A DNA stretch of 64,000 bases. Origin: Jatrophihabitans cynanchi (GTDB lineage Bacteria; Actinomycetota; Actinomycetes; Mycobacteriales; Jatrophihabitantaceae). Of this stretch, positions 35,259-48,402 are shown piece by piece. Every line of letters starts with the position of its first letter. Position 1 is the first letter of the stretch. Location: contig NZ_CP097463.1 of the NCBI RefSeq assembly GCF_027247405.1, positions 1,798,001 to 1,862,000 on the forward strand, given 5' to 3'. The position numbers were made by a program, and so were the translations under genes. Under the pieces are notes generated by a model. That model saw only the letters and a program-made list of their open reading frames with translations, had not been told where the DNA came from and did not search any database.

Positions 35259-35873
35259 TCAGGCCCCCTGTCCCGCCCGCGCCCGCAGCATGCCGGCCGG
35301 AGCGACGTCCTCGAGCGGCAGGCCGCGGCGGGCCGCCACCTCCTCCGGACGCACGAGCTCCTTCAGCGCAGCGACGGTTGCGTGCACGATGTTGATCGGG
35401 TTGTCCGAGCCGAGCGACTTGGACAGCACGTCGTGGATGCCGGCGCACTCCAGTACGGCGCGCACCGGACCACCGGCGATGACGCCGGTACCGGGGCTGG
35501 CCGGCTTGAGCAGCACCACGCCGGCGGCCTTCTCACCCTGCACCGGGTGCGGGATCGTCTGCTGGATCCGCGGGACCTTGAAGAAGTTCTTCTTGGCCTC
35601 CTCGACACCCTTGGCGATCGCGGCCGGAACTTCCTTGGCCTTGCCGTACCCGACGCCGACCGTGCCGTCGCCGTCGCCGACGACGACCAGGGCGGTGAAG
35701 CTGAACCGGCGGCCACCCTTGACGACCTTGGCGACGCGGTTGATCGTCACCACGCGCTCGAGATGCGTGCTCCGCTCGGCCTGTCCGCCACGGTCACGCC
35801 GGTCGCGACGCTCGCCGCGCTGACCGCCCTGGTCGGTACCGCCTGTGCGGGCTCCGCGCTGGGGTCCGGGCAT
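35259..35873 (-). CDS. rpsE: 30S ribosomal protein S5
   Basis: A 204-residue uS5. An N-terminal Gly/Arg-rich extension of about 35 residues, common in actinobacteria, precedes the dsRBD-like domain ([27 protein letters not shown]). The second domain has [22 protein letters not shown] 35873 is used; an upstream frame reaching 35942 lacks conservation. S5 contributes to decoding accuracy. Confidence 0.96.
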   Translation of the reverse strand: MPGPQRGARTGGTDQGGQRGERRDRRDRGGQAERSTHLERVVTINRVAKVVKGGRRFSFTALVVVGDGDGTVGVGYGKAKEVPAAIAKGVEEAKKNFFKVPRIQQTIPHPVQGEKAAGVVLLKPASPGTGVIAGGPVRAVLECAGIHDVLSKSLGSDNPINIVHATVAALKELVRPEEVAARRGLPLEDVAPAGMLRARAGQGA

Positions 35874-35904
35874 CAGCTTTTCTCCTTGCGTGCGTTGGTC
35901 ATAT

Positions 35905-36294
35905 CTAGAACTCCAGTCCGGCTTCGCGCGCCGCGTCGGCAAACGCGGCGATGCGGCCGGTGTAGGTGTTGCCGCCCCGGTCGAAGACGACCTTGCTCAC
36001 GCCGGCGGCCTTGGCCGCCTCGGCGAGCTGGCTGCCGGCCTGCCTCGCCTTGGCCGTCTTGTCGCCGTCGCCGAGCTTGAAGGTCGACACCGACGCGAGC
36101 GTCACGCCCAAGCCGTCGTCGACGAGCTGAGCGAACAGGTGCCGCGCGGACCGGCTGACGACCAGGCGCGGCCGCTCCGCCGTCCCGGCGACCTTCTTGC
36201 GCAGCCGGAAGTGCCGGCGTGCCTTGGCGACCCGGCGGGTGGCCGAGACGCCGGCCGAGCGGCGAGCCTGCTTGGCGATCGTGGATGCGCCCAT
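35905..36294 (-). CDS. rplR: 50S ribosomal protein L18
   Basis: A 129-residue uL18 that anchors 5S r[27 protein letters not shown] near 24-47 and the ending [21 protein letters not shown] are typical. Its ATG shares a base with the rplF stop (TAATG). Confidence 0.97.
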   Translation of the reverse strand: MGASTIAKQARRSAGVSATRRVAKARRHFRLRKKVAGTAERPRLVVSRSARHLFAQLVDDGLGVTLASVSTFKLGDGDKTAKARQAGSQLAEAAKAAGVSKVVFDRGGNTYTGRIAAFADAAREAGLEF

Positions 36295-36836
36295 TACTTC
36301 TTCCCTGCCTTACCGGCCTTACGACGGATGACCTCACCCTGGTAACGCACGCCCTTGCCCTTGTACGGGTCGGGCTTGCGCAGCTTGCGGATGTTGGCGG
36401 CAACCTCGCCGACCTTCTGCTTGTCGATGCCCTCGACCGCGAACCGGGTCGGGGCCTCGACGCGGAACGAGATCCCGTCCGGCGCCTTGACCAGGACCGG
36501 GTGCGAGAAGCCGAGCGCGAACTCCAGGTCGCTGCCCTTGGCGACGACGCGGTAGCCGGTGCCGACGATCTCCAGGGTCTTGGTGTACCCCTCGGTCACG
36601 CCGGTGACCATGTTCGCGATGAGCGTGCGCGAGAGCCCGTGCAGTGCCTTGGACTCGCGCTCGTCGTTCGGGCGGGTGACGGCGATGACGCCGTCATCGC
36701 CGCGGTCGACCGCGATGGGCTCGGCCACGGTGTGGCTGAGCGTGCCCTTGGGGCCCTTGACGGTGATCAACTGGCCGGCGATCGTGACGTCCACGCCGGA
36801 CGGCACGGTGACCGGCAACCTGCCGATGCGAGACAT
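36294..36836 (-). CDS. rplF: 50S ribosomal protein L6
   Basis: A 180-residue uL6 with two tandem L6 domains. [17 protein letters not shown] starts the protein and the C-terminal [21 protein letters not shown] is the family signature near the GTPase centre. It follows rpsH by 11 bp. Confidence 0.97.
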   Translation of the reverse strand: MSRIGRLPVTVPSGVDVTIAGQLITVKGPKGTLSHTVAEPIAVDRGDDGVIAVTRPNDERESKALHGLSRTLIANMVTGVTEGYTKTLEIVGTGYRVVAKGSDLEFALGFSHPVLVKAPDGISFRVEAPTRFAVEGIDKQKVGEVAANIRKLRKPDPYKGKGVRYQGEVIRRKAGKAGKK

Positions 36837-36847
36837 AGCAGACCCCC

Positions 36848-37255
36848 TTACCAGACGTAGGCGAGGACTTCCCCGCCTACTCCACGCTTGGCGGCCTGCC
36901 GGTCGGTCAGGAGGCCGGATGAGGTCGAGAGGATCGCGACGCCGAGGCCACCGAGCACACGAGGCAGCCCGGTCGACTTGGCGTAGACGCGAAGGCCCGG
37001 CTTGGACACGCGCCGGACGCCGGCGATGCTGCGCTCGCGGTTCGGCCCGTACTTCAGGTCCAGCGTGAGCACCCGGCCCGGCTGGCCCTCGGGGGCATCG
37101 GCGATCTGGAAGCCCGCGATGTAGCCCTCCTGCTTGAGGATCTCGGCGATGTGACCCTTCAGCTTGGAGTGCGGCATGGAGACGACGTCGTGGTACGCCG
37201 AGTTCGCGTTGCGCAGACGAGTCAGCATGTCTGCGATCGGGTCTGTCATGGTCAT
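36848..37255 (-). CDS. rpsH: 30S ribosomal protein S8
   Basis: A 135-residue uS8, a primary 16S binder and spc-operon regulator in Escherichia coli. [20 protein letters not shown] and the C-terminal [26 protein letters not shown] are diagnostic. Two ATGs six bases apart are possible starts; the first gives the usual MTMTDPI. Confidence 0.97.
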   Translation of the reverse strand: MTMTDPIADMLTRLRNANSAYHDVVSMPHSKLKGHIAEILKQEGYIAGFQIADAPEGQPGRVLTLDLKYGPNRERSIAGVRRVSKPGLRVYAKSTGLPRVLGGLGVAILSTSSGLLTDRQAAKRGVGGEVLAYVW

Positions 37256-37331
37256 GTGTTGCTCTTCTTTCTCGCGGCGGTTCCTAACGGCCTGCCACGA
37301 AGAGTTGCAGTTGATCTTTCGGTGGGGTGAC

Positions 37332-37517
37332 TTACCAGGACGACTTGGTGACGCCGGGCAGTTCGCCCGCGTGCGCCATCTCGCGCAGGCAGATCCGGCA
37401 CAAGCCGAACTTGCGGTACACCGAGTGCGCCCGACCGCAGCGCTGGCACCGCGTGTAGCCGCGGACGGCGAACTTCGGCTTGGCCGCGGCCTTGTTCTTC
37501 AGGGCGGTCTTCGCCAT
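37332..37517 (-). CDS. rpsZ: 30S ribosomal protein S14, zinc-binding type Z
   Basis: A 61-residue uS14 of the short zinc form, with Cys24, Cys27, Cys40 and Cys43 forming the ribbon. Actinobacteria often also keep a zinc-free S14 under Zur control elsewhere. Its ATG overlaps the rplE stop by one base. A 76-bp gap follows before rpsH. Confidence 0.96.
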   Translation of the reverse strand: MAKTALKNKAAAKPKFAVRGYTRCQRCGRAHSVYRKFGLCRICLREMAHAGELPGVTKSSW

Positions 37518-38089
37518 CAGCTGTTCTCCTTAAAGGGGAAGCCGAGCGCCTTGAGCAGCGCGCGTCCCTCGTCATCGGTCTTGGCGGTCGTCACGACGGT
37601 GATGTCCATGCCGCGCGGGCGGTCGATCGAGTCGGGGTCGATCTCGTGGAACATCGACTGCTCGTTCAGCCCGAACGTGTAGTTGCCGTTGCCGTCGAAC
37701 TGCTGGTCCGACAGGCCGCGGAAGTCGCGGATGCGTGGCAGCGCCAGCGACAGCAGCCGGTCCAGGAACTCCCACATCCGGTCGCCGCGCAGCGTGACCT
37801 TGGCGCCGATCGGCATGCCCTCGCGCAGCTTGAACTGCGCGATGGACTTGCGGGCGCGCTGCACGAGCGGCTTCTGTCCGGTGATCAGGGTCAGGTCACG
37901 GACCGCACCGTCCATGAGCTTGCTGTCCTTGGCGGCCTGGCCGACGCCCATATTGACGACGATCTTGACGAGGCCGGGGATCTGCATCGGGTTCGCGAAG
38001 GAGAACTGCTCCTTCAGCGCCGGCGCGATGTCCTCGCGGTAGCGGGCCTTGAGCCGCGGCACCGGAACCTCAGCGGTCGGAGCGCTCAT
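37517..38089 (-). CDS. rplE: 50S ribosomal protein L5
   Basis: A 190-residue uL5 that binds 5S rRNA and contacts the P-site t[23 protein letters not shown] near 33-52, [17 protein letters not shown] and [21 protein letters not shown] are diagnostic. It is linked by one-base overlaps to rplX upstream and rpsZ downstream. Confidence 0.97.
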   Translation of the reverse strand: MSAPTAEVPVPRLKARYREDIAPALKEQFSFANPMQIPGLVKIVVNMGVGQAAKDSKLMDGAVRDLTLITGQKPLVQRARKSIAQFKLREGMPIGAKVTLRGDRMWEFLDRLLSLALPRIRDFRGLSDQQFDGNGNYTFGLNEQSMFHEIDPDSIDRPRGMDITVVTTAKTDDEGRALLKALGFPFKENS

Positions 38090-38406
38090 CAGATGTCCTT
38101 CCCGGAACGGCGCGAGACGCGCACGTTCTTTCCACTCTCGTCATCGCGCCGGTAACCGACACGCGTCGCCTTGCCCTCGCCGTCGATCACCATGACGTTG
38201 CTCGCGCTGATCGCGGCCTCGACGTGCTCGATGCCGCCGGCCTTCGCGCCACGCGAGGTGGTCGAGAGCCGGGTGTGCTTCTTGACGCGGTTCACGCCCT
38301 CGACGACCACCTTGTTCGTGATCGGGTCGGCCGCGATGACCTTGCCCTTCACTCCCCGGTCCTTGCCGGCGATGACGACGACCTCGTCGCCCTTCTTAAT
38401 CTTCAC
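38089..38406 (-). CDS. rplX: 50S ribosomal protein L24
   Basis: A 105-residue uL24 with the KOW motif ([20 protein letters not shown] at 3-22), an assembly initiator of the 50S subunit. The start is GTG, 2 bp after the rplN stop. It overlaps rplE by one base. Confidence 0.97.
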   Translation of the reverse strand: MKIKKGDEVVVIAGKDRGVKGKVIAADPITNKVVVEGVNRVKKHTRLSTTSRGAKAGGIEHVEAAISASNVMVIDGEGKATRVGYRRDDESGKNVRVSRRSGKDI

Positions 38407-38408
38407 GG

Positions 38409-38777
38409 CTAGAGCACCTCCGGTGCCAGCGAGATGATCTTCATGAACTTCTTGTCGCGCAGCTCACGGCCGACCGGGCCGAAGATGCGCGTGCCACGCG
38501 GCTCGCCGTCGGCCTTGATCAGGACTGCGGCGTTCTCGTCGAAGCGGATGTAGCTGCCGTCGGGCCGGCGCCGCTCCTTCACGGTGCGGACGATGACCGC
38601 CTTGACGACATCACCCTTCTTCACGCCGGCACCCGGCAGCGCGTCCTTGACGGTCGCGACGATGGTGTCGCCGATGCCGGCGTAGCGCCGACCCGAGCCA
38701 CCCATCACCCGGATGCACAAGATCTCCTTGGCACCGGTGTTGTCGGCGACGCGCAATCGCGATTCCTGCTGAATCAC
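38409..38777 (-). CDS. rplN: 50S ribosomal protein L14
   Basis: A 122-residue uL14 with the standard start [20 protein letters not shown], from a GTG codon, and the end [12 protein letters not shown]. It is the first gene after an 82-bp gap from rpsQ that contains a structured hairpin. This is the classical S10/spc operon border. Confidence 0.97.
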   Translation of the reverse strand: MIQQESRLRVADNTGAKEILCIRVMGGSGRRYAGIGDTIVATVKDALPGAGVKKGDVVKAVIVRTVKERRRPDGSYIRFDENAAVLIKADGEPRGTRIFGPVGRELRDKKFMKIISLAPEVL

Positions 38778-38801
38778 TTCGACTCCAGATCCTTGTGATC
38801 G

Positions 38802-38833
38802 CGCCTACGTTCCGGACGTCCCGGCATTAGGCG
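38802..38833. other. Hairpin at the rpsQ-rplN (S10/spc) border
   Basis: Outer stem CGCCTA/TAGGCG (38802-38807 with 38828-38833), inner stem CCGG/CCGG (38812-38815 with 38821-38824), with 4-nt internal loops. It lies in the only sizeable gap between the S10 and spc gene groups, so it may be a control or processing site. Confidence 0.55.
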
Positions 38834-38859
38834 AAGATCGCTACTTTCCTGTGAAGGCT

Positions 38860-39123
38860 TCACTTGGCCTTTTCGAGAACCTCGACCACACGCCAGCGCT
38901 TGGACGCCGACATCGGGCGGGTCTCCATGATCAGCACGCGGTCGCCGACGCCGACCTCGTTGGTCTCGTCGTGCGCCTTGAGCTTGTTGGTGCGGCGCAG
39001 CACCTTGCCGTAGAGCGCGTGCTTGACGCGGTCCTCGACGGCGACCACGACGGTCTTGTCCATCTTGTCGCTGACGACGAGCCCCTCGCGGGTCTTGCGG
39101 TTACTCTCGCGGTTCTCACTCAT
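38860..39123 (-). CDS. rpsQ: 30S ribosomal protein S17
   Basis: An 87-residue uS17 with an OB fold. [24 protein letters not shown] and [24 protein letters not shown] are the family marks. It overlaps rpmC by 4 bp (ATGA) and ends the S10 gene group. Confidence 0.97.
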   Translation of the reverse strand: MSENRESNRKTREGLVVSDKMDKTVVVAVEDRVKHALYGKVLRRTNKLKAHDETNEVGVGDRVLIMETRPMSASKRWRVVEVLEKAK

Positions 39124-39365
39124 GATGCGGTAACACCTTCACTGGCTTGCGCGGGAGCGACCGAGAGGCCGAGCTCACGCTCGTGCAGGATCGTGTAGAT
39201 CCGCGCGATGTCGTGGCGCACGGTGCGCAGTCGCCGGTTGTTGTCCAGCTGCCCGGTGGCCGTCTGGAAGCGGAGGTTGAACAGCTCCTCCTTGGCCTCG
39301 CGCAGCCGCGTCTCGAGCTCGTCGTCGTGCAGCTCGCGCAGTTCGGCCGTGGTCGTGCTCGCCAT
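39120..39365 (-). CDS. rpmC: 50S ribosomal protein L29
   Basis: An 81-residue uL29. [23 protein letters not shown]-like helices (residues 20-43) and [18 protein letters not shown] are typical; a short non-conserved tail follows. It lies near the peptide exit tunnel in the ribosome. It overlaps rplP by 1 bp and rpsQ by 4 bp. Confidence 0.96.
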   Translation of the reverse strand: MASTTTAELRELHDDELETRLREAKEELFNLRFQTATGQLDNNRRLRTVRHDIARIYTILHERELGLSVAPAQASEGVTAS

Positions 39366-39784
39366 CAGAGATCACCTGCTTCACGCTTGACGATGCGGCA
39401 CTTCATGGGCAGCTTGTGGATCGCGCGGGTCAGCGCCTCGCGGGCGACGACCTCGTTCGGGTAGGAGAGCTCGAACAGCACGCGACCCGGCTTGATGTTG
39501 GCGATCCACCACTCGGGCGACCCCTTGCCCGAACCCATCCGGGTCTCGGCGGGCTTCTTGGTGAGCGGACGGTCCGGGTAGATGTTGATCCACACCTTGC
39601 CGCCACGGCGGATGCGCCGGTTGATAGCGATACGGGCCGACTCGATCTGCCGGTTCGTCACGTACGCCGACTCCAGCGCCTGGATGCCGTACTCGCCGAA
39701 GCTCACCTTGGTGCCGCCGGACGCGGTGCCCTTGCGGCTCGGGTGGTGCTGCTTGCGGTGCTTGACCCTGCGGGGGATGAGCAT
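39365..39784 (-). CDS. rplP: 50S ribosomal protein L16
   Basis: A 139-residue uL16, which positions the A-site t[42 protein letters not shown] and the [20 protein letters not shown] loop are diagnostic. It lies 2 bp after rpsC. Confidence 0.97.
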   Translation of the reverse strand: MLIPRRVKHRKQHHPSRKGTASGGTKVSFGEYGIQALESAYVTNRQIESARIAINRRIRRGGKVWINIYPDRPLTKKPAETRMGSGKGSPEWWIANIKPGRVLFELSYPNEVVAREALTRAIHKLPMKCRIVKREAGDL

Positions 39785-39786
39785 GA

Positions 39787-40758
39787 CTACTTCTCCGTGC
39801 TCTCGTTGTTCGCCTCGGCGTCCGCGGAGCCCTCGGGCTGCGTGACCGGCGACGGCGCCTCGGCCGCGATGTCCGCGGCGGCGGCGGCCTCGGTGGTGAC
39901 CGGCGCGACCTGCACCTCGGCCGCGGCGACCGCGCTCTCGACCGCCGCGGTCTCGACGGCGGGGGTCTCGACGGCCGCCTCGCCGGTCGGGGCCGACGCG
40001 GCGCGACCGGCATCGGTGCTCACGCCGGTGGTGCCCTGCGAGCCGGAGCGGCGTGGCCGCGAGGCCGGCCGGTCACGGCGCTGGCGCAGCGCCTCGGCGG
40101 CCTGGGCGGCCTCGCGCTCGGCACGCGACCCGGTCGGCACCTCGCCCTTGTAGATCCACACCTTGACGCCGATCCGCCCGAACGTGGTGCGCGCCTCGTA
40201 GAAGCCGTAGTCGATGTTCGCGCGCAGCGTGTGCAGCGGCACCCGGCCCTCGCGGTAGAACTCCGAGCGGCTCATCTCGGCGCCGCCCAGGCGGCCGGAG
40301 CACTGCACCCGGATCCCCTTGACGCCCGGGGACTTCAGCGTCGACTGCATGCTCTTGCGCATCGCCCGCCGGAAGCTGACCCGGTTGGACAGCTGCTCGG
40401 CGACGCCCTGGGCGACCAGTTGCGCGTCACCCTCGGGGTTCTTCACCTCGAGGATGTTCAGCTGCACCTGCTTGCCGGTGAGCTTCTCCAGCTCGCCGCG
40501 GATGCGGTCGGCCTCGGCGCCACGGCGGCCGATCACGATGCCCGGACGCGCGGTGTGGATGTCGACGCGAACGCGGTCACGGGTGCGCTCGATCTCGACC
40601 TTGGCGATGCCGGCGCGCTCCATGCCCTTGCTCATCAGCTTGCGGATCGCCACGTCCTCCTTGACGTACTCCGCGTACTGCTTGTCGGCGAACCAGCGAC
40701 TCTTCCAGTCGGTGGTGATGCCCAGGCGGAACCCGTTCGGGTTGACCTTCTGGCCCAT
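39787..40758 (-). CDS. rpsC: 30S ribosomal protein S3 with Ala/Thr/Glu-rich C-terminal tail
   Basis: A 323-residue uS3. The first about 215 residues are canonical: [20 protein letters not shown], the KH domain near 50-110 with [20 protein letters not shown], and [10 protein letters not shown] near 200. The last about 105 residues are low complexity, rich in Ala, Val, Thr and Glu ([17 protein letters not shown]-like), absent from most bacterial S3. It overlaps rplV by one base. Confidence 0.96.
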   Translation of the reverse strand: MGQKVNPNGFRLGITTDWKSRWFADKQYAEYVKEDVAIRKLMSKGMERAGIAKVEIERTRDRVRVDIHTARPGIVIGRRGAEADRIRGELEKLTGKQVQLNILEVKNPEGDAQLVAQGVAEQLSNRVSFRRAMRKSMQSTLKSPGVKGIRVQCSGRLGGAEMSRSEFYREGRVPLHTLRANIDYGFYEARTTFGRIGVKVWIYKGEVPTGSRAEREAAQAAEALRQRRDRPASRPRRSGSQGTTGVSTDAGRAASAPTGEAAVETPAVETAAVESAVAAAEVQVAPVTTEAAAAADIAAEAPSPVTQPEGSADAEANNESTEK

Positions 40759-41150
40759 TACTTGGCCCGTCCCTTCTTGCCGGCGGGCGCATCCACGCTC
40801 TCGACCTCGATGGTGATGTGGCTGGTGCGCTTGCGGATGCGGTAGGCACGGCCCTGCGCGCGGGGGCGGAAGCGCTTGAGCGTCGGCCCCTCGTCGACGT
40901 AGGCACGCGAGACCACCAGGGTCTGCGGGTCGAGCGAGAAGTTGTGCTCGGCGTTCGCGATCGCGCTCGCCAGCACCTTGGCGATCGGCTCACTGGCCGC
41001 CTGGGGGGCGAACTCGAGCATCGCCAGCGCCTGCTGCGCGGGCATGTCCCGGATGAGGTCGATGACGCGGCGTGCCTTCATCGGCGTCACGCGGACATGG
41101 GTCGCCCGCGCGAACGCGGTACGCACCTCGTCAGTCTGTGGGGAACTCAT
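40758..41150 (-). CDS. rplV: 50S ribosomal protein L22
   Basis: A 130-residue uL22 whose hairpin lines the exit tunnel. [16 protein letters not shown]-like (residues 18-34) and the loop [24 protein letters not shown] are diagnostic. The tunnel loop shows no insertion or deletion of the kind linked to macrolide resistance. Confidence 0.97.
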   Translation of the reverse strand: MSSPQTDEVRTAFARATHVRVTPMKARRVIDLIRDMPAQQALAMLEFAPQAASEPIAKVLASAIANAEHNFSLDPQTLVVSRAYVDEGPTLKRFRPRAQGRAYRIRKRTSHITIEVESVDAPAGKKGRAK

Positions 41151-41151
41151 A

Positions 41152-41433
41152 TCAACCTCTCCGCGACCGGCGGTCGTCCTTGACGTGCCCCTTGAAGGTG
41201 CGCGTCGGGGCGAACTCTCCGAGCTTGTGACCGACCATGCCCTCGGTCACGAACACCGGGACGTGCTTGCGACCGTCGTGCACCGCGATCGTGTGCCCGA
41301 GCATGTCCGGGATGATCGTGGAGCGCCGCGACCAGGTCTTGATCACGTTCTTGGAGCCCTTGTCGTTCTGGTCGTCCACCTTCTTGAGCAGGTGGTTGTC
41401 GACGAAGGGGCCCTTCTTCAGACTGCGTGGCAT
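41152..41433 (-). CDS. rpsS: 30S ribosomal protein S19
   Basis: A 93-residue uS19 of the 30S head. [19 protein letters not shown] and [27 protein letters not shown]-like sequence (residues 53-79) are characteristic. It lies 9 bp after rplB and 1 bp before rplV. Confidence 0.97.
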   Translation of the reverse strand: MPRSLKKGPFVDNHLLKKVDDQNDKGSKNVIKTWSRRSTIIPDMLGHTIAVHDGRKHVPVFVTEGMVGHKLGEFAPTRTFKGHVKDDRRSRRG

Positions 41434-41442
41434 CAGATCCTC

Positions 41443-42276
41443 TTAGCGCTTCTTGTTGGTCTTGCGGCGGCGGACGATCAGCTGGTCGCTGGCCTTGCGG
41501 CGACGGGTGCGGCCCTCGGGCTTGCCGTTCGGGTTCACCGGGTGCCGGCCTCCGGACGTCTTGCCCTCACCGCCACCGTGCGGGTGGTCGACCGGGTTCA
41601 TCGCCACACCGCGGACGCTGGGACGCTTGCCCTTCCAGCGCATCCGGCCGGCCTTGCCCCAGTTGATGTTGCTCTGCTCGGCGTTGCCGACCTCGCCGAC
41701 GGTTGCGCGGCAGCGCACGTCGACGTTGCGGATCTCGCCGGACGGCATGCGCAGCTGGGCGTACGGGCCGTCCTTGGCGACCAGCTGCACGCTGGCTCCC
41801 GCCGAGCGGGCGATCTTCGCCCCGCCGCCCGGACGCAGCTCGATGGCGTGGACCACGGTGCCGACCGGGATGTTGCGCAGCGGAAGCGCGTTGCCCGGCT
41901 TGATGTCCGCGCCCGGGCCGTTCTCGACCCGGTCGCCCTGCTTGAGCAGCCGCGGCGCGAGGATGTAGCGCTTCTCCCCGTCGGCGTAGTGCAGCAGCGC
42001 GATGCGTGCGGTGCGGTTCGGGTCGTACTCGATGTGCGCGACCTTCGCCGGCACCCCGTCCTTGTCGCTGCGCCGGAAGTCGATCACCCGGTAGGCGCGC
42101 TTGTGCCCGCCGCCCTGGTGCCGCGTGGTGATCTTGCCGGAGTTGTTGCGGCCACCGCGGTTGTGCAGCGGGCGGACCAGCGACTTCTCCGGCGTGTCAC
42201 GCGTGATCTCGGCGAAGTCCGCCACCGAGGAGCCACGACGGCCCGGGGTGGTCGGCTTGTACTTGCGAATTGCCAT
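41443..42276 (-). CDS. rplB: 50S ribosomal protein L2
   Basis: A 277-residue uL2, needed for subunit association and the peptidyl transferase centre. [18 protein letters not shown] begins it; the conserved [20 protein letters not shown] (about 222-241) with the essential histidine and the basic C-terminus are intact. It lies 2 bp after rplW. Confidence 0.98.
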   Translation of the reverse strand: MAIRKYKPTTPGRRGSSVADFAEITRDTPEKSLVRPLHNRGGRNNSGKITTRHQGGGHKRAYRVIDFRRSDKDGVPAKVAHIEYDPNRTARIALLHYADGEKRYILAPRLLKQGDRVENGPGADIKPGNALPLRNIPVGTVVHAIELRPGGGAKIARSAGASVQLVAKDGPYAQLRMPSGEIRNVDVRCRATVGEVGNAEQSNINWGKAGRMRWKGKRPSVRGVAMNPVDHPHGGGEGKTSGGRHPVNPNGKPEGRTRRRKASDQLIVRRRKTNKKR

Positions 42277-42278
42277 CG

Positions 42279-42575
42279 TCAGCTACCAATCTGGCCGAAG
42301 ACGTCGATCCGGTCGCCGTCGCGGAGCGTCACGATGGCGCGCTTGACGCTCTTGCGCTGGCCGTAGCCGAATCGGGTCCGCTTGCGCTTGCCCTGCCGGT
42401 TGAGCGTGTTCACGTCGGTGACCTTGACGTTGAACACCTTCTCCACCGCGATCTTGATCTGGGTCTTGTTGGCGTGCGGGTGGACGTCGAACGTGTACTT
42501 GTTCTCGTCCAGCAAGCCGTAGCTCTTCTCCGAGATCACCGGAGCGAGCAGCACGTCGCGTGGGTCGTCGAACAT
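42279..42575 (-). CDS. rplW: 50S ribosomal protein L23
   Basis: A 98-residue uL23, the docking site for trigger factor and SRP at the tunnel exit. [23 protein letters not shown]-like (residues 7-29) and [17 protein letters not shown] are diagnostic. Its ATG overlaps the rplD stop by one base. Confidence 0.97.
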   Translation of the reverse strand: MFDDPRDVLLAPVISEKSYGLLDENKYTFDVHPHANKTQIKIAVEKVFNVKVTDVNTLNRQGKRKRTRFGYGQRKSVKRAIVTLRDGDRIDVFGQIGS

Positions 42576-43282
42576 CAGGCCTCCTCGGCACTCTCGGTTG
42601 CTTCGGCGGCTTCAGCGCTGGTGGCGGCACCCTTGGCCGACTTGCCCTTGGCGGGGCCGGCGAGGAACGCGTCCAGCGCGCCCTTGGTGAACACCACGTC
42701 GTCGCTGATCAGCACGTCGTAGGTGTTCAGCTGGCCGGGCTCGAGGATGTGCACGGTCTGCACGTTGCGCAGGCTCTTCCAGGTCAGCTCGTCCGAGCGC
42801 TCGGCCACGACCAGGATGTTGGCCGCACCGCTGACCTTGGCCAGCGTGGCGGCGGCGTCCTTGGTCGACGGCGCGTCACCGGTGACCAGCGAGGACACCA
42901 CGAACAGCCGCTCGTTGCGGGCCCGGTCCGAGAGCGCACCGCGCAGGGCGGCGGCCTTCATCTTCTTGGGCGTGCGCTGGTCGTAGCTGCGCGGCTGCGG
43001 GCCGTGCACCACGCCGCCACCGGCGAACTGGGGTGCGCGGGTGGAGCCCTGGCGGGCGCGACCGGTGCCCTTCTGGCGGTACGGCTTCGCGCCGCCGCCA
43101 CGGACCTCGCCGCGGGTCTTGGTCGAGTGGGTGCCCTGCCGCGCGGCGGCCAGCTGGCCGACCACGACCTGGTGGATCAGCGCGACGTTCAGCGGGACGT
43201 CGAAGACCTCGTCCGGAAGCTCGACCTCCGCGCTCTTGGCTGCGGTGTCGGCCGGGTTCTGCACGGTGACTGACAGCGCCAT
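42575..43282 (-). CDS. rplD: 50S ribosomal protein L4
   Basis: A 235-residue uL4. The tunnel loop [30 protein letters not shown]-like region is at about 50-80, and residues 108-213 form the C-terminal globular part. A short Ala/Glu tail follows. In Escherichia coli L4 represses the S10 operon; no such leader is identified here. ATG 43282 lies 2 bp after rplC. Confidence 0.97.
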   Translation of the reverse strand: MALSVTVQNPADTAAKSAEVELPDEVFDVPLNVALIHQVVVGQLAAARQGTHSTKTRGEVRGGGAKPYRQKGTGRARQGSTRAPQFAGGGVVHGPQPRSYDQRTPKKMKAAALRGALSDRARNERLFVVSSLVTGDAPSTKDAAATLAKVSGAANILVVAERSDELTWKSLRNVQTVHILEPGQLNTYDVLISDDVVFTKGALDAFLAGPAKGKSAKGAATSAEAAEATESAEEA

Positions 43283-43284
43283 GA

Positions 43285-43938
43285 TCAGGCTCCCTTCGCC
43301 GCGGTACGGACGAGGACCAGCCCGCCCTTGGGACCGGGAACGGCACCCTTGATGAGCAGCAGTCCGCGCTCGGTGTCGACCTTGTGCACGACCAGGCTCT
43401 GCGTGGTCTGCCGCTCGTGGCCCATCCGGCCGGCCATGCGCAGCCCCTTGAACACGCGGCCCGGTGTGGCGCAGGCGCCGATCGAACCGGGCTTGCGGTG
43501 GTTGCGGTGCGAGCCGTGCGAGGAGGAGACGCCGGCGAAGCCGTGGCGCTTCATGACGCCCGCGGTGCCCTTGCCCTTGGTGGTGCCGCTGACGTCGACG
43601 ATGCTGCCGACCTCGAACACGTCCGCGGTCAGCTCCTGCCCGACGGTGTAGTCGGCAATGGCGTCGGTGCGGACCTCGACGAGGTGCCGGCGCGGGGTGA
43701 CCTCGGCGGCCTTGTAGTGCCCGGCCACCGGCTTGGTGACCTTGCGCGGGTCGATCTGCCCGTAGGCGAGCTGGACGGCGGTGTAGCCGTCCTTCTCCTG
43801 GGTGCGGATCTGGGTGACGACGCACGGCCCGGCCTTGACGACGGTCACCGGGACTATCCGGTTGTTCTCGTCGAAGACCTGGGTCATGCCGAGCTTCTCG
43901 CCCAGGATGCCCTTGGTGTCTCGGCTTTCGTTAGCCAT
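43285..43938 (-). CDS. rplC: 50S ribosomal protein L3
   Basis: A 217-residue uL3. [22 protein letters not shown] at the N-terminus, and the W-loop equivalent [25 protein letters not shown]-like region at about 142-166, mark the family. It is near the peptidyl transferase centre. It follows rpsJ by 17 bp in the S10 cluster. Confidence 0.97.
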   Translation of the reverse strand: MANESRDTKGILGEKLGMTQVFDENNRIVPVTVVKAGPCVVTQIRTQEKDGYTAVQLAYGQIDPRKVTKPVAGHYKAAEVTPRRHLVEVRTDAIADYTVGQELTADVFEVGSIVDVSGTTKGKGTAGVMKRHGFAGVSSSHGSHRNHRKPGSIGACATPGRVFKGLRMAGRMGHERQTTQSLVVHKVDTERGLLLIKGAVPGPKGGLVLVRTAAKGA

Positions 43939-43955
43939 TGGTCTCAGATCTCCGC

Positions 43956-44261
43956 TTACTGGATGTTGACGTCGACCGATGCCGGCAGGTCGATGCGCAT
44001 GAGCGCGTCGACCGTCTTCGGCGTCGGGTCGAGGATGTCGATGAGCCGCTTGTGGGTGCGCATCTCGAAGTGCTCGCGACTGTCCTTGTACTTGTGCGGC
44101 GAACGGATGACGCAGTAGATGTTCTTCTCCGTCGGCAGCGGCACCGGGCCGACGACCCGGGCACCGGTGCGCGTCACGGTCTCGACGATCTTGCGCGCGC
44201 TGGCGTCGATGGCCTCGTGGTCATAGGCCTTGAGCCGAATGCGGATCTTCTGTCCCGCCAT
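43956..44261 (-). CDS. rpsJ: 30S ribosomal protein S10
   Basis: A 101-residue uS10, also the NusE elongation factor partner. [19 protein letters not shown] and [30 protein letters not shown]-like sequence (residues 38-67) are diagnostic. It heads the S10 cluster, 99 bp after a strong terminator behind tuf, so a promoter should lie in 44262-44360, though I cannot place it. Confidence 0.97.
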   Translation of the reverse strand: MAGQKIRIRLKAYDHEAIDASARKIVETVTRTGARVVGPVPLPTEKNIYCVIRSPHKYKDSREHFEMRTHKRLIDILDPTPKTVDALMRIDLPASVDVNIQ

Positions 44262-44360
44262 AGTGGCTGACTCACCTTCACTGTTTTCGGTAGTGCTGCT
44301 GCCTCAGGAACGAGCTCGCCCGCCGGTGGCCCGTCGGAGAGCGGTCTTGCGGTCTCAGGT

Positions 44361-44394
44361 CGAGGCGGCCGGTCCGGATGAACCGGCCGCCTCG
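44361..44394 (-). terminator. tuf terminator hairpin
   Basis: A perfect 13-bp GC-rich stem, CGAGGCGGCCGGT (44361-44373) with its complement (44382-44394), and an 8-nt loop, 14 bp after the tuf stop. No U tract follows, as is common for actinobacterial terminators. It separates the str operon from the S10 cluster. Confidence 0.8.
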
Positions 44395-44407
44395 GCCGTC
44401 GACGGTG

Positions 44408-45601
<1,194 letters not shown>

Positions 45602-45669
45602 GGTGGATCCCTTTCCCTCTGGGACGGTGCCGGGTTCTTCCCGGCTTGTTGGACTGTTTGTTTTAGGAG

Positions 45670-47766
<2,097 letters not shown>

Positions 47767-47806
47767 GATTCCTTCTGTTCGTGACGGGCGGAGCGATTCG
47801 CTTGGC

Positions 47807-47847
47807 GGGCTCGTGCTTGTCGGGATCCCCGACACGTCTTCGAGCCC
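47807..47847 (-). other. Compound hairpin in the rpsG-fusA spacer
   Basis: An outer 7-bp stem GGGCTCG/CGAGCCC (47807-47813 with 47841-47847) encloses a perfect 7-bp stem TGTCGGG/CCCGACA with a 3-nt loop (47818-47824 with 47828-47834). It lies in the 108-bp rpsG-fusA spacer, so it may regulate fusA relative to rpsL-rpsG or be an RNase III site. Confidence 0.65.
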
Positions 47848-47874
47848 CTGGGCGAGAGAACTGGGTGGGACTGC

Positions 47875-48348
47875 TTACCAGCGGTAGTGCGCGAAGGCCT
47901 TGTTGGACTCGGCCATCTTGTGGGTGTCCTCGCGGCGCTTGACGCTGGCGCCGAGGCCGTTGCTGGCGTCGAGGAGCTCGTTCGTGAGGCGCTCGGTCAT
48001 GGTGGTCTCGCGCCGCACCCGGGAGTAGCTCACCAGCCAGCGCAGGGCCAGCGTGGTGCTGCGGCCGGGCTTGACCTCGATCGGCACCTGGTAGGTGGCG
48101 CCACCGACGCGGCGGCTCTTGACCTCGATGGCCGGCTTGACGTTGTCCAGGGCTCGCTTGAGCGTGACCACCGGATCGGTGCCACCGGTCTTGTCCCGGG
48201 TGCCCTCGAGGGCGCCGTAGACGATGCGCTCGGCCACCGAGCGCTTGCCGCTCAGCAGGATCTTGTTCACCAGCTGGGTGACGAGCGGGGAGTTGTAGAC
48301 CGGGTCGACCACGAGCGGACGACGCGGCGCAGGACCCTTGCGGGGCAT
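47875..48348 (-). CDS. rpsG: 30S ribosomal protein S7
   Basis: A 157-residue uS7, primary binder of the 16S 3' domain and the str-operon autoregulator in Escherichia coli. [20 protein letters not shown] and [22 protein letters not shown]-like sequence near 72-93 are typical. A small CCCCC/GGGGG hairpin (48381-48396) lies in the 54-bp gap from rpsL. Confidence 0.97.
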   Translation of the reverse strand: MPRKGPAPRRPLVVDPVYNSPLVTQLVNKILLSGKRSVAERIVYGALEGTRDKTGGTDPVVTLKRALDNVKPAIEVKSRRVGGATYQVPIEVKPGRSTTLALRWLVSYSRVRRETTMTERLTNELLDASNGLGASVKRREDTHKMAESNKAFAHYRW

Positions 48349-48402
48349 ACTAGATCTCCTCTTTCTTCGCGATGGGGATGCCCCCGCGCGTGGGGGAGCT
48401 CA

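Noticed and set aside
35259-35448. N-terminal extension of L30 over the rpsE gene
   Set aside because: The extension is a shadow of rpsE; the ATG at 35256 gives a standard 60-residue L30.
44262-44360. Clear promoter for the S10 cluster
   Set aside because: The tuf terminator implies one, but no convincing -35/-10 pair with normal spacing was found, so it was not listed as a feature.
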